A stretch of 64,000 bases of DNA, taken from contig JAACJM010000153.1 in assembly GCA_013368315.1 (NCBI GenBank), positions 62,001 to 126,000 of the forward strand, written 5' to 3'. Made by a program: the position numbers and the translations under genes. How positions within the stretch are numbered: position 1 is the first letter of the stretch; each line of letters opens with the position of its first letter. The notes under the pieces were generated by a model, which made no database searches, was not told the origin of the DNA, and worked only from the letters and a program-made list of their open reading frames with translations. The DNA is from Tetrapyrgos nigripes. Taxonomy: Eukaryota > Basidiomycota > Agaricomycetes > Agaricales > Campanellaceae. Positions 23,440-35,759 of the stretch are shown here, in pieces.

Positions 23440-25015
23440 AACTAATTCTTAACGCTCTTGGTGGCCACTCCTGTTCCTATTGCATCTACCGCACTCGCAC
23501 CCTCTCTCCCTCCTACCATCGTCCCTACTACTTAATGACCACATCCCACCAACGAATCATGGTGGACACCCGGGAAAATCGTCTCTTTCGATCCATGAGG
23601 TCACTTCGTCCCTCAGATCTTCGCTAACCAGCTTCTTGCCAAGGAAGAAAGAGGCGAAGAGTTGGATATCCGGCCTTCGATTGGGGTTACACGTGCGCAT
23701 AGTATCAAGTTGAGCGAGTTGGATGAGGCTGTGAGGAGAGGCGAGATTGATGTGGATGGGAAGATTGTGATGAAGAATCGCCCGGCGAAGAGGGAGGATG
23801 GGAGTGAGAGTGAGAGTGAGAGTGAGAGTATTGATCCTGGGGGAGAGGTAGCTGTGAGTAAGGCGGCGGTAGAGCCCGTTTGGTATTCGCCTGGTGCACC
23901 TGGGAGGTTTGGAATGTGAGTCGTCCAGTTTTATCTTTTTCAGCTCTTCTCCTCTATCACTTTTCACTCATTCTTGTCCCGTTCCCTCTTGAACCCTCTA
24001 CAGTTCTGAAACACTCCTCCGTCTCCGTTGTTCCCTCTTTGAGCAAACCGGCAGACGGACTTATCATGCGCCCCGACATCAAAACCTTACTTCCCCAATC
24101 GGTAACTTTACCGTCTACATCTTCGGTGACCCGCCCTCTCCTCCTCTTCATCCGACGTACACGTCACTCCCCAAGTCCACGATGAATGCAATGAGTCTAA
24201 TGTCTTTGGGAATGATATCTGTACATGCAAACCGTATTTGGTGTATGTGATTGAGGAGTATATTCGGACGGCGCAGGGTGTTCAGGGTGACGTGGGAAGC
24301 TGAAGGGTTTCCGGTTGGTTGTATACTTCCGAAAAAGGGAGGGCGTTGGGAGTGGTGACGAAGTATTTGGGGTATAATTTGAAGAAGAGACGGGATTCGG
24401 TGGATAGGAATTTTGCGAGTACAAGATTATTGCGGGTGTTAAGGATATGAAGTCAGTACACATCACTTCTCTGATCTACGTTTACTTCGTGGTCCTCTTT
24501 TCAATTTGCTTCCTTCACCCTCTACTTGACTAACTATGTCTCTTCATCCGTTTTCATGCTATAGATTCCAAGCCTCATGTCAGACGTCTTACACTGACTC
24601 GGTATTGGCATTAACGAGCGAGGAAGTATAGGTGCAGACGGAACGAAGAGATGACGGGCCGATAGTACGGTGTCAATAAGTGATATAAAGTATGATGTGG
24701 TTGTAGGGAGTGGGATTGATGTTGGGAGGAGGTATGAGTTGCCTGGTGAGTCCGTCCGTCTGATTTCGTATTTGCATTTATTTCATTTGCTACTCGTTTT
24801 ATGCATATTCTTTCGCCCATACTTGTTTTGTTTACTACTTTTTTGGCACGGATATTCACCTCCTCATACACATCTATCTCATCCAGCCGGACTCTCGTGT
24901 TGAGATCGACGCTAAGATTACCAGTGGATATTTCTCTACCCGGAAAGACGGCAAGGAGCTCACGCCGGAGGAGTTACGGAAGACGGTTGGGAGGGGCTGG
25001 GAGGTGGAAGATTGA
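23440..25015 (+). pseudogene. URC1: URC1-like uracil catabolism protein (GTP cyclohydrolase II fold), decayed
   Basis: Pieces of the URC1 family (GTP cyclohydrolase II-related, needed for uracil breakdown in fungi) appear in the right order but in several frames. They are LNALGGHSCSYCIYR (family RNAIGxHxGSYxVYR), TPGKIVSFDP then FVPQIFANQLL, LDIRPSIGVTRAHSIKLSEL, DVDGKIVM, AVEPVWYSPGAPGRFGM at an intron, FTVYIFGDPPSP, VHDECN.S.VFGNDICTCKPYL, GRALGVVTKYLGYNLKKR, ISDIKYDVVVGSGIDVGRRYELP at an intron, and PDSRVEIDAKITSGYFS to GRGWEVED and stop at about 25015. Frame breaks occur in the DPWGH motif (about 23600), after GDPPSP, and around YFRK/GRALG (about 24330). A GAGTGA repeat (23809-23829) adds a SESESES stretch. 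The gene is clearly dead but recent enough that introns are still legible. Confidence 0.85.
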
Positions 25016-25644
25016 ACGTCGGGTTGGTGGTTCCTATTACGCCAGTGCTTTCTACAGTGTATATAAATTGAGTGTCAGGTTACAGATGCATGTACTAAGA
25101 ATGAGAATCAGTCGTATCAAGCAAAGTACTTTGCCTAAATTTCTACCGACCTAGATGATTGATGGAGACCGTCAGTGGCTGTTGGTTGTCGAACGGCGTT
25201 TCGCCGACGAGAGATTGAGCTCAGATCAGGTTGCAGCGTTGAGGCGTTGAGCTTCCATCGTGAGTGTCTGAAAATGATCATGATGTCCACCGACCCAGGA
25301 CATGCGAGATATTACTTCTTGTTAAGACCAAAAAGAGGGGGATCAGGAGATGGTCCGACAGATCGAAGCGAGTGGATGAAGTTCTTTTGTTCTATGTACT
25401 TCAGAGGAGGAGAAAAGGAGACACGCTTGTCGGTGACGCTGATATCATTGACCGTTGCTCTGGGCTTCAGTCGGCATGTTCTCTAGTGCCTTCACCTTCT
25501 CTGAGCTCTCCCTTCCATCACACCAGCCCGTCAGTTTTGGTGTCTTATGTCCTCGGATTTAGCATAGCCTTATTAGTGCATATTCTCACTGGAGATTGTC
25601 ATCGTATTCTGACATCTTCAAATAGCTTACTAGCCCCTACTCCA

Positions 25645-27422
25645 ATGAACCGTACCTCTGACCGTTTCAAGGAACTCGTAAAGACCAACGAGCAACCTCT
25701 CGACTCCGAAGCCACCGAAATCCTTGCTTCTTTCGCGGAGGTCCAAGAAAAACTCACAAAGGCGAAGTCGAAGAAGCTTCGTGCCAGCCTCAGAAGGACT
25801 CCCGCTCAATATAAGGTTGTCCTCCATCTAATGAGACATTTGCCTCTTGACGTGCTTGGAGAGATATTCTCCTCCGCCGTTGCGCAGTCAATGGAGGCCT
25901 ACGAAACTTACATCCGCGATGGGAACTGCAAACTTCGCTCTCTCACTGCCTCGCTCTTCGATGCAGAACCCATCTCCTCGTCGGCGTCGTCCTCCATTCT
26001 CACTCCCTTCTTGTCCGGCTCCTCTTTCTCCGCTCCTTGTCCTCCTCCTCCAGTTTCCTGGGTCTTGAACTGGGTCTGCGCCCGTTGGAGGGCTGTATGT
26101 TGGCTCAGCCTCTTCTATGGAGGTATGTATTCATCTCTTTCGCAGAGTCTCGCTATCATTATGTCTGCCGCGCGGTCCCACGGTACTGGCAGCGTTCCCG
26201 TTCGAGCTACTGGGAGCTTTTGCTACAACGCTCCAATGCCGTCCTTTTAGACATTGTGCTGGAGCAGGTACCACGACATTCCCTTCAGAAAAGCTTCAAG
26301 AGCGACTTGCATCCTATTTTGACCCTGTTGATCCCGACCGCGTCACGATGGAGATGGTTCAAAATTGCAAGCAATATCGCTGGCGACCTGGGGATACTCG
26401 GAGACATCCAGCTGTCTTTGTCTTTCTTTCAGTTTCTCCATATCGACCCTTATCATGTTCACTATACGCATGCTACTCTCACGGAAAGCCATACCGGTAC
26501 TTTGGCATCTGCAACCGCTCTGAAGGGGGTTAGACTACTAGAGTATGGAATCCAGAGATCTTGAGAGCTCCATGGTCACAGATGAACTCTCTTTATGTCG
26601 CCTTTGGTATCAGGTCTTTGGTCATTTTGCGCCACACGACTCGAGTGAAGAAATTGGCCATTAAAGGCAAATTTTCTGCCGAGGATGGTGAAGTAAATGG
26701 AGAGTTTCCTATCAGGCTACCCATTGTCGAGACACTGAAATATCAGTCTGTTTGGACACTGGTTTATTCGATTTGTTGGTCATGCCTCAATTACAGCTAC
26801 TCGTGGTGGCGACATTTCCTCAGTCAAGTTCATCCGACTTGGTCTTTACATTTCCATTCATGCTTTCCCTTCTCTTCGTGTTCTAGACCTCAACTTTTCT
26901 AATCCCAACGATGAGTTGTGCAAGCTCCTTGAAAAAATCCCCACACTCGAAGAGCTTTATCTTCGGAAATGTCTTGATATTCCCGATGCATTCCTCCAGA
27001 ATTTTATACCCGTATCACAGCCTGGCCACGGGTCGGCGCGATTCCTCCCCAACTTGACAGTTCTAGAATTCAAACAACTCCCCAAAATTGTCCGGTTCAA
27101 CGTTGATCTGTTGGCCAGGGTGATCAAGTCCCGTAGTGGTGCACCACAGGAAGATGTTGATGCTACGGTACTGCCATTTGGTCGCACAAATGGTTAGCAG
27201 CGTGGTCAAACCACTGCAAAGAGCAAGGATTGAAGGAGCTGGTAAGAGCTTCTTGTGGCTGCACGACAGAATAGAGGGACGTAGAACTTCCTTGACTTCT
27301 TCTGCTCGTCGCGTGACTCGGGAGTTGAGATGGAATTGGAAGTTGTCTCCTTGCTCTGCACGCCTGATGATGAGGATGATGAGAGTGACGACCCGGAGGA
27401 TTGGAGTGACCCCTTCCACTTC
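25645..27422 (+). pseudogene. F-box/leucine-rich-repeat protein, frameshifted
   Basis: The N-terminus MNRTSDRFKELVKTNEQP..SEA, a short coiled coil, then HLMRHLPLDVLGEIFSSAV is the standard agaricomycete F-box arrangement. It continues with the WVLNWVCARWRAV motif of the F-box-associated region. A frame change at about 26095 is needed to continue into LAQPLLWRYVFI and the SRWRWF segment. Another occurs near 26780-26830, before LRVLDLNFSNPNDELCKLLE and LEELYLRKC, which look like leucine-rich repeats. The end is an acidic tail DDEDDESDDPEDW at about 27420. F-box proteins select substrates for SCF ubiquitin ligases. This copy looks decayed, although some gaps could be introns that I misread. Confidence 0.7.
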
Positions 27423-27444
27423 TAGGGTATGGATAGTAGCCATG

Positions 27445-29385
27445 CTCTCAAACGAATGTTTCTGATGTATATGACTTCACACTCCCTCTGAAAATGCGAT
27501 CTCCTCATCATTTCTGATATCTCGCTGCTCTTCCTAATCTCCAAATTCTCAAACACAGGGTGAAGAAAAAGGCTCCTCAATACACTCCATCACCACTTCA
27601 TCTGCCATCCTGAGAACAAGCCAATCGTTAGAGGACGACAAAATCACATCTTGTACATAGATAGATAGATAATAGCATCTTGGCGCTATCCAAACTCGAA
27701 AACTCGAATGATTGGTCCGTCTCATTCCAACCATCTTCCATCAATGGATCTCCACTGATTCATAGTCGTCGAATGAATGATCAGGGCATACTAGCATCGT
27801 TCCATGGTCCATGCAGACCTTTCGCGGAGGCGGAGCACGCCCAGAATCCCAGTATATTTGTAATGAACCACGGGTTCGGTTCGGGTTCAGGAGACTCTGA
27901 GATGATCAGTAGTGAGAAAAAGGTACTTAAGTCAAGGCAAGCTTTCGCGTTACCGTGAAATACCAGGTTCTTGAGCACTTGGTGAGCACGCGGGCGTCAG
28001 TCAAGGTCAAGAAACAGCACACTAAGCAAGCTTGCGCGTTACTAAGGATGCTGACTTACGATCAGTCAAGATGTAAGATTCAAGCACAGATGTGTATTGC
28101 GAGATAGGAAAGGTTATTACAAGAGTACATACCAAGATACTTATATATGTAGTTAGTGAGTCATTAGAAATATCTAGAATAGAACAGAACTTTCATCAGA
28201 ACATTGTAGAAAAGGAAAGAAAGAAAGAGAAAACGGATGCCCGAGGCATGCCCGAAGCATCAATTACATTGCAAGTACGGTAGATTGAGACATAGCAAAC
28301 TCAAAGAAACAGAATACAAGATACTTACGTCGTTCCATTACAATATTGTTGAGAGTGACTTAGCTCTTCAACTTCTCTTCTGGCTGGAAATGACTAGGAA
28401 CTGCAGTGTCTAGGGTAACAATGGAAAGAATCATCCGACGACACGATCAAGATGGAATCTTGATGGGTGGATGGTTTCTCAGAGTCAGTGTGGTAAGTAT
28501 ACCGTATCATACGGTGTCAAAAACCTACATATGTACTAATAGCTCCAGGATATCAGGGTCCTGCGATTGCGTTCCTCTTCCTTTCCTTTCCTTCCCCTTG
28601 CCCCTTCAAGTTCCCGTTTTCCACCCATCCCCTTGTCGAACACGGGCCAGAGGTAGATAATCATTTAGGGATGGTATCGTAAGTAAGACGTTCGATTCTT
28701 CCTTGTCCCGAGTCTTATCGTCTCACGGCAGCCTTCGCCTGCACGTAACTCTGCTCAGCCTCCTATCTCTTCTATCTCTACCGGCACGCTCACTGAAAAT
28801 CATATTCATCCATTTCCAACTGCCCATAATACCTGGTGCTCAAATAATCATTATCTGGCAGCGCAACACTAGTGGCTTAGGGAAGGACCCCGACGATTGG
28901 CATTTCGAACTCGCGCAGAATGGCGCTCAGATTGGTTCCGACATCCTTGTTCCCGATCATGCTGCACCTAACGGAACAATAACACTCGCAGTACCATCGG
29001 ATGCGATTGTTGAGTAAGTGATCAACTTGCGCTTCCTAAGTCTGCGTATTTTTTCGTTCCTTTGGGTACTGACTTTCATTTCTCTGATGCTTTACTCACC
29101 AGTACATCTATAGAGCTCCTTGCTGTCGATGGCAAAACATGAGTACTGGCTCCAAGATTCTTCATCCCAACCTATTTCTCAATTCTTTGTTTGACATACT
29201 GATAATTAAATATCCCAGTACCAATCCGTTTTTCACGTTTCCCATTGGGTCTTCCCGAACTCGAACCACGGACCCGTACGTGCTTCAAGTCACACCGGTT
29301 CACGTTCCCATTGCGCTGACCTGCGTCTTTTGAAGTGCTACTGAACCGACTTCCGTAACGGTTTCGAGCACCATAGGATCCAGTG
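27445..29385. repeat. segmental duplication, copy A
   Basis: Homologous in the same orientation to 31971-33482, starting at CTCTCAAACGAATGTTTCTGATG. Copy A has about 490 bp (27856-28345) that are absent from copy B. The duplicated unit covers the promoter region and 5' half of the single-TM protein gene. Confidence 0.85.
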
Positions 29386-30363
29386 ACATTCCTACTGATT
29401 CGACTTCCGCAACGAGTTCGAGCACCATAGGATCTAGTGACACTTCAGACACCACAACATCGTAAGTACATGTGAAGTTGTCCTTTTCATTATTATTGAT
29501 TCCAGGCCTAGAAGTTCTGTGCCGCTCACTTCTTCGACCACTGGTGCATTTACAGGCGGAACAGACTCCCCTAGTTAGTAGTGGCACTTTCTCAATTTGA
29601 AGTCCTTGTTGGCATTGACACGATATTATTAGGCCAGACAGGCCCTACGCTGACCTTCTCATCAATCGGCCAGAGTAGCTCTGCTTCTTCTGGAGCAAGA
29701 GGTCCTCGACTTACTGTTATATTACCTTCGGTCATTCTCCCAATCCTGACCATTGTCATCCTCAGCCTCCTTTTCTGGTGGTACCGTCGCCGCCGGATAT
29801 CTAAAGCACAGGTTGCCTCATGTATCTCAAGCGTCCCCGAGATTGTGGATGACACCCAGTCCCTCCCTTCAATAACGCCTCGCCCTTACGATCTAAAACC
29901 CGCCATTACAATGAACCAACCCCAAGACATCAAACGTTTCCCTGGTGAACGAGAATCATTGAATCCAACTCTCAACAACTTGGAACGACCGCATCCATAT
30001 GAGTTGAAGCCAGAAATAGCACCTAGAACATCATTTCTCGGACGTGAAGACCTTCCATCCATAACTACACCTCCTGTACTCGACACGAACAGTTCACACC
30101 CTCGTTCTTTTTCCGAGTCATCCGTGTCCTCTTGTTCTCCCACCCAAACAGAATCACAGTCTACAAACCGCCAGCTTCGACTTCAAGAAGAAGCAGATCA
30201 AATGCGTGCGCGTCTCTTAGCTCTTGCTCGAGATGCTGCTCGTTCAGAGGTTCAGGAGGATATGCGTCGAATGATGGAGCATATTGAGAGGTTGGAGATG
30301 TTGGTGACGTCAAACTGGGCTGGAGGACTTACGGATGAACCACCGCCGATGTATCATGCTTGA
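28671..30363 (+). CDS. secreted/single-TM protein with Kre9-KNH-like ectodomain, copy A
   Basis: The start is ATGGTATC at 28671, spliced (28679-28731, GTAAGT..GCAG) onto LRLHVTLLSLLSLLSL, giving a strong signal peptide. The ectodomain has GAQIIIIWQR..DDWHFELAQ and APNGTITLAVPSDAIVE, similar to the Ig-like Kre9/KNH N-terminal domain of fungal surface proteins. A Ser/Thr-rich stalk follows, including two tandem copies of a STSATSSSTIGSSDT-like unit (29350-29440). There is one TM helix (LTVILPSVILPILTIVILSLLFWW), then RRRR as a stop-transfer signal and a long cytoplasmic tail with a coiled-coil end (EEADQMRARLLAL) finishing PPPMYHA. The layout resembles Mid2-type wall-stress sensors, but the family is unproven. 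One donor (29140) reads ATGAGT where copy B has GTGAGT, so this copy may also be impaired. Confidence 0.6.
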
Positions 30364-30497
30364 CTCTTTCTCAGACAATGAACTACTTTTTGTCCCTTTC
30401 TGCACATACTGCGAAAACTGGGACACGATACTATGACGAGCAGGTAACTCCCGGCTCCTAGTTTCTCGACTTCTGGGATAGTAGTAGAAAGTAGCAT

Positions 30498-31136
30498 CTA
30501 AGGGGTAATTGAAGATATGTATGACATACACGATCCACGGAACATGCCAGCTTGGGGTGACTGGGCTACCCTAGCCATCTCCTTCCTCGCCCTTATCCTT
30601 ACACAAACCTTTATCCTTCTCAAAAGTGTCCCTGACAAAGTCGAACTGCAATCTGAGTCTGACATCCTCTCACCCTTCGGTTCCTGCATCTCCATTTCCT
30701 TCACTTTCTTTACCTCTTCCTCGTTCGACTTTGCCCTCCTCCTCTCCCGAGCAACCCTCCGTACCTCCTCAGTTCTCGACTTCGTCCCACAATAATACCC
30801 ATGTCTACAAAACCGAACAAAGAGATAGAGTATCACGCAGATAGGTATGAGGACGATTGTCCCGACGATGCTGCCTATGACGCTTCCGATGATTATGGCT
30901 GTGCGGTGGGGATTGCAGTGGGTTGAAGTGGGAGGAGGAGAGGCGGAGGCGCTATTAGTCTGTATGTTACTGGCAGGATTCCCGGAGGAGATAGGAATGG
31001 TGATGGTCGTTGAGTTCGAGATTGGTGGTAGGGTTTGACGCGGTGATATGACGGCAGGAGCGAGGATGACCTTCACGGGTTGGCAGTTGACCGTGACAAT
31101 GCGGAGGAGAATGAGAACGAGGCAGAGGCACCACAT
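30498..31136 (-). CDS. single-exon signal-peptide/single-TM protein
   Basis: 212 residues without introns. Signal peptide MWCLCLVLILLRIVTVNC, then a Ser/Thr/Pro-rich ectodomain of about 70 residues (SNSTTITIPISS, SASASPPPTSTHC). One TM helix (AIIIGSVIGSIVGTIVLIPICVILYLFV) is followed by a basic juxtamembrane segment RFCRHGYYCGTKSR and a charged tail of about 100 residues rich in Lys, Glu and Arg. It lies convergent to copy A of the neighbouring TM-protein gene and shares its overall architecture, so it may be a diverged relative. I do not recognise a named family. A role as a surface sensor or adaptor is a guess from layout only. Confidence 0.6.
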   Translation of the reverse strand: MWCLCLVLILLRIVTVNCQPVKVILAPAVISPRQTLPPISNSTTITIPISSGNPASNIQTNSASASPPPTSTHCNPHRTAIIIGSVIGSIVGTIVLIPICVILYLFVRFCRHGYYCGTKSRTEEVRRVARERRRAKSNEEEVKKVKEMEMQEPKGERMSDSDCSSTLSGTLLRRIKVCVRIRARKEMARVAQSPQAGMFRGSCMSYISSITP

Positions 31137-31970
31137 CGTCCTGCTCAGGACGCTGTAAAGCCTAAGCGACTTCGATACTCACATTATGTGGTAAAGCAGC
31201 ATCATCCCGCCCTCCTAGCCATCATTTGATCCTACTATTCCGGCCTCTTAAAGCTTCACCATCTCTGTTTGCTGTCGTATACGAACTTGTGACCCATTTC
31301 AGTTCGTCATGATGGCGATGAGGGGTTTCTGGAATTGATTTGAAAGCTGTAAAAAACCTTTTCAGGGCAGTGCTGGCAGCTTCGGCACGTATTGGACGCG
31401 TACGTGTCGCTGTTGCGAGAGGTCGTTGGCTAGGTTGAAATTGTACTAGTGCGAAGAGGGAGGTCATTTTTGTCCTGTAAACTGTAGATTTTCCAACTCG
31501 GGTGAGATCTGAGTGAATGCTTGGGAGGTATACCGCGCACCTTTACGGACACAGCATCCTCAGGGTACTATCGAACGTATTGGAGACCCAGCTTGGCCAT
31601 GACTCCTTCCTTCGCTGCGCCAGTGACAGTAGCTTCCCAGGCTTGGCCATTTGCACGTCCAAATTTCCATAGTGAGACACCAGAGTCGAGGATAGTAAAC
31701 AAAAGATGAGGGGAGGAAGGGAAAGAAAGTCAACGACTGGAACGTGGTTGCGAAGCAGCCGTTGACGTCATGGGCGTACAAATTTCGACCTCAGCTCCTC
31801 GGCCTCCTCTCTTCAACGTGCACGTCACAGAGTTACTTAGCGAACGCTTCTCTCTCTCTCTCTCTCTCTCTCCTCACTACGGGGATCTTTCCAAGGGTCA
31901 TAGTGCATGTGTGCAATGAGCGGAAAGCCTGTGTTTCCTTGAAGTTGCGTGCTTGTCTTCCCTGCCATCC
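31137..31970. other. no recognisable gene; CT microsatellite
   Basis: Short open frames only. A (TC)12 microsatellite is at 31849-31872. Confidence 0.5.
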
Positions 31971-33482
31971 TCTCAAATGAATGTTTCTGATGTATATGAC
32001 TTCTGTAATTTGTACACTCCCTCTGAGAATGCGATCTCCTCATCATTTCTGATATCTCCCGCTGCTCTTTCCTAAACTCCAAATTCTCAAACCCAGGGTG
32101 AAGGGAGAGGCTCCTTAACACACTATCACCACTTCAAGTGACTTCATCTGCCATCCTGAGAGCAAGCCAACCTTTAAAGGACGACGAAATCAGATCTTAT
32201 ACATAGCATATACGTGTTATACTGGCTTTATCCAAACTCGAATACTCTAATGATTGGTCCGTCTCATTCCAGCCATGATCTTCCATCAATGCATCTCCAC
32301 TGATTCCCGAGTCATCGAATGAATGATCATGGCGTTCCATGGTCCATACAGATCTTTCGCGGAGGCAGAGCATGCCCAGAATCCCAGTGTATCATTGAGA
32401 GTAACTTGTTCAACCTTTCTTCTGGCTGGAAATGACTAGTAACTGCAATATCTAGGGTAATAATGGAAAGAATCATCCGACGACACGATCAAGATGGAAT
32501 CTTGATGGGTGGATGCTTTCTCAGAGCCAGTGCGGTAGGTATGCCGTATCACACGGCGTCAAAAACCTACATACTAATAGCTCCAGGATATCAGGGTCCT
32601 GCGATTGCGTTTCTCTTCCTTCCTTTCCTTTCCTTTCCCTTCCCTTCCCCACAAGTTCCCGTTCTCCTTTCATCCCCTTGTCTAACACGGGCCAGAGGTA
32701 GATAGTAATTCAGGGATGTTATTATAAGTAGGGCATTCGATTCTTCCCTGTATCGAGGCTTATTTCCCCATGCCAGCCTTCGCTTGCACATAACTCTGCT
32801 CAGCCTCCTATCCCTTCTACCTCTCCCGGCACGCTCACTGGAAGTCGAACACCCCCTATCCCTTCCACCAATAACACCTGGAGCTCAAGTCACCATTGCC
32901 TGGAATAAAACAAAGCCCAAGGATCCTGACAATTGGCATTTCGAACTCTTCAGGATGGCGCACAGATTGGTTCGCCATCCAGGTTCCTCATCATAGTGAA
33001 CATAGCGGAACGTTGACACTCACAGTAACCTCGGATGCGATTGTTGGGTAAGTAACCGACTTGCGCCTCCTAAGTCTGCATAGTGTTTCGTACCTTAGGG
33101 TACTGACTTTCATTTCTCTGATGTTTTACTCACCAGTGCATCTATACAGCTCCTTGCTGTTGATGAAACAACGTGAGTACTGGCTTCAAGATTCTTCATC
33201 TCAGCCTATTTCTCAATCCTTCGCTTCGAAAAAATTGACATACTAATTATTCATTCCGAATTAAACATCCTATCTCCCAGTACCTCTGCATTTGCTACGT
33301 TTCCTCCACCCTCCTTTCCTCAAAGCACTGTTCAACCCACTCAGCCTCCTCAACTCAAAGCACGGATTTGTACGTGTTTCAAGTCACACCGATTCACATT
33401 CCCATTGTGCTGACCTGCGTCTTTTGAAGTGGTACGGATTCGACTTCCGTGACGACTTCGAGCACCATAGGATCCAGTGACA
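31971..33482. repeat. segmental duplication, copy B
   Basis: Direct-orientation homologue of 27445-29385, lacking the roughly 490-bp middle segment of copy A. Identity is high in the blocks starting ATGGAAAGAATCATCCGACG and in the promoter region just upstream of the paralogous gene. Confidence 0.85.
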
Positions 33483-34526
33483 CACCTCCAAATTCCAGCG
33501 CTGCGTACGTGTACCAGTTGCAAGAGTTCTTTCAATCCGCATACTCATGTCTCGAATAAGATCTGAAGCTAGTTCCACGACAAGTAGCAGTGCTACCGAT
33601 ACATCATTGCCGATGTAAGTTATGATGCCATACCTTCACAACGATTAAAATTGATGGTTGCTGGGCCTGAAGATCCGTCAACCATCATTCCAATCAAGCA
33701 GCAATCATCGCCGGCAGTGTTATAGGAGCTCTCATCCTAGTACTCCTTCTCCTGACGTCCCTGTATTGCTTTTGGCGAAGAAGAATAGCAAAACGACAAT
33801 CCCAAGCTAACAATGACCATACATCCTTTGATCGAGATATGATGATTCACAGTAACTCCGACACTCCCATGCTTCACACCGGTTTAACTTCAGCCTCCCC
33901 TCCTGACGAGCACACTCTGAAGCTGAAGGATTCTCAAGGATTCAAATCTGAACCACTTTCGAGTTCTGTTGGAGGGAAATTGGCGTAGCCCTTGGAAACG
34001 GAGTTGAAGTTAGAACAGCAAACGAGAAAGACAAGGTGGTGGTGGACTCCCATCCCGTATCATCATCATTGTCATCAGCTCATTCTTCTACATCTGATTC
34101 GGACGAAACCACCCTGCCTTGGCCATGGGTGGGTACAGTGACTCTTCAGCACGCGATCATATCCTTGCATTGGAAAAGGAGGAAATAAAATCTCCAGCAA
34201 CCACGAGTGTCTATAGTCCCCTAACTTCCCTATCCTCCGAAATCTCTTGTTTGAAAGACTCGGGTCCCAATCTCACGCGAATTCCAATTCCAGCTCGGAC
34301 GGACCGCCAGATGGATCTCCAGGCACAGATTATGGATCTCCAGCAGCTGATGATTGGGAAATCAAGGAATAGTTCAGCGAGAGAGCTTCAGGACCTTCGG
34401 GAGGAGATAAAACGCTTGGAGGAGTTGAATAAGACGGATTGGACATTGGAGTTGACGGACGCACCTGCTCTGGAGCTTGGTGCGAGATTGGGACAAAGGC
34501 GTAGTAGTGTGGGTGTGGCTATTTGA
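32716..34526 (+). pseudogene. secreted/single-TM protein, copy B, broken
   Basis: A paralogue of the gene at 28671. The start ATG is kept, but the first intron's donor is ATAAGT where copy A has GTAAGT. The signal peptide (LHITLLSLLSLLPLPARS) and the VTIAWNKT..DNWHFELF ectodomain follow. The frame is then lost around QDGAQIGS (about 32955-32980). Later parts are still readable: APNG-equivalent TLTLTVTSDAIVG, the STSVTTSSTIGSSDT unit (single here, double in copy A), a TM helix (AGSVIGALILVLLLLTSLYCFW) and a cytoplasmic tail with further breaks, ending in a coiled coil (ELQDLREEIKRLEELNK) and stop at 34526. It is likely a recent pseudogene. Confidence 0.65.
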
Positions 34527-35649
34527 TAAGAAGATGAAGTTAATGGACATGTAATTTTCTAGTAGGGATGATTTTGACAATGTATAGCCAACAACAGACA
34601 TACCAAATCATGGCACCTTCGACTAGTATCTGGGCCTGTCCAAAGGACTTCAAGTTACCCTTGTTTCCCGACACATGGGTCCCAAAAGTAGCAAACCCTC
34701 TTAACTTCGGATAAATCCTCGTAGCGGGCTTCAAGTTTGGCTGCTAAGCAGACATGTACCCAAAGTGGACACATCACCACAAATAGACCTATTTTTAAAA
34801 GCCAGTCTTCATATAGAGTACATCTATGAGACTGTAGATGCTGCAGCAGGTGGATAAGGGTATAGTACAGTGTTGGACGGTCACTGACCTTGAGTGTATG
34901 TCAGTTCACATCCTATCCTAGGAATGCACTGCTTGCTTAGGGTATGATATAATGTGATAAATATCTAGGCAAAAAATTGATGTTTTAAATGTAAATTTAC
35001 AAGAATTTAATCGACCCGGTGAGTGAACTAGAAGCGGTACTGGTAAATTTGCGGACACCCCTTGCGGACACCTTGAAGGGTTGCGGACACCCTGTAGATA
35101 GGATTGTAGATACTGTATGAGACTGTACCTCCTGTGTCAAGTGTATATCTTGCCTCAGAGACACTTTCAAGGTCTTGTCCACAGAGTGTAAAAATCTTCA
35201 AAAAGTGGGATAAGCACAGCCACAAATTTTTTTTTTTGATATGTTTCCACAGATAATTTCTCTAAAGAGTGCTAAGAGAAGATTCATACATCCTCATGAG
35301 TCAAATATCATTGTGAAATTGCAATGCTGAAGACACTCAAAATGTTTTTCACAAATCTCAAGTGCTTTGAGAAGCTGACTGCCAGCATCTGCACTTGTCA
35401 ACTTTGAATATCAACTAGTTAGTGGTATAAGAGACAGGTCATAGCATGTTTCTGGAAGATATACATTATAATAACTCCAAGGTAATCTGTACTCACCATA
35501 ATTTTAACATTTGGACCTGTCAACTTTGAATATTAAACAACTGATGGTATTGGGGTCATGTCTTAGCATGTTTGTACAAGAGAAGACATTGTAATAGCTT
35601 CAGAATCAGTTGTACTGATTGTAATCCTGTTTTGCACTTGTAACACTTT

Positions 35650-35759
35650 GTAGACACCTTGCGGATACCTTGCGGACACCTTGCGGACACCTTGCGGACA
35701 CCTTGCGGACACCTTGCGGACACCTTGTGGACACCTTGCGGACACCTTGTGGACACCCT
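35650..35759. repeat. minisatellite, ten 11-bp units
   Basis: Ten head-to-tail copies of G(C/T)GGACACCTT, five of them identical (GCGGACACCTT), the others with one or two changes. The repeated unit also keeps the minus strand open as a repeated VSARCPQGVRK-type peptide. This is a by-product of the 11-bp period, and I do not treat it as a gene. Confidence 0.95.

Noticed and set aside
35650..35759. CRISPR-like array
   Set aside because: The units are 11 bp, directly adjacent, with no spacers, and the genome is fungal. It is a minisatellite.
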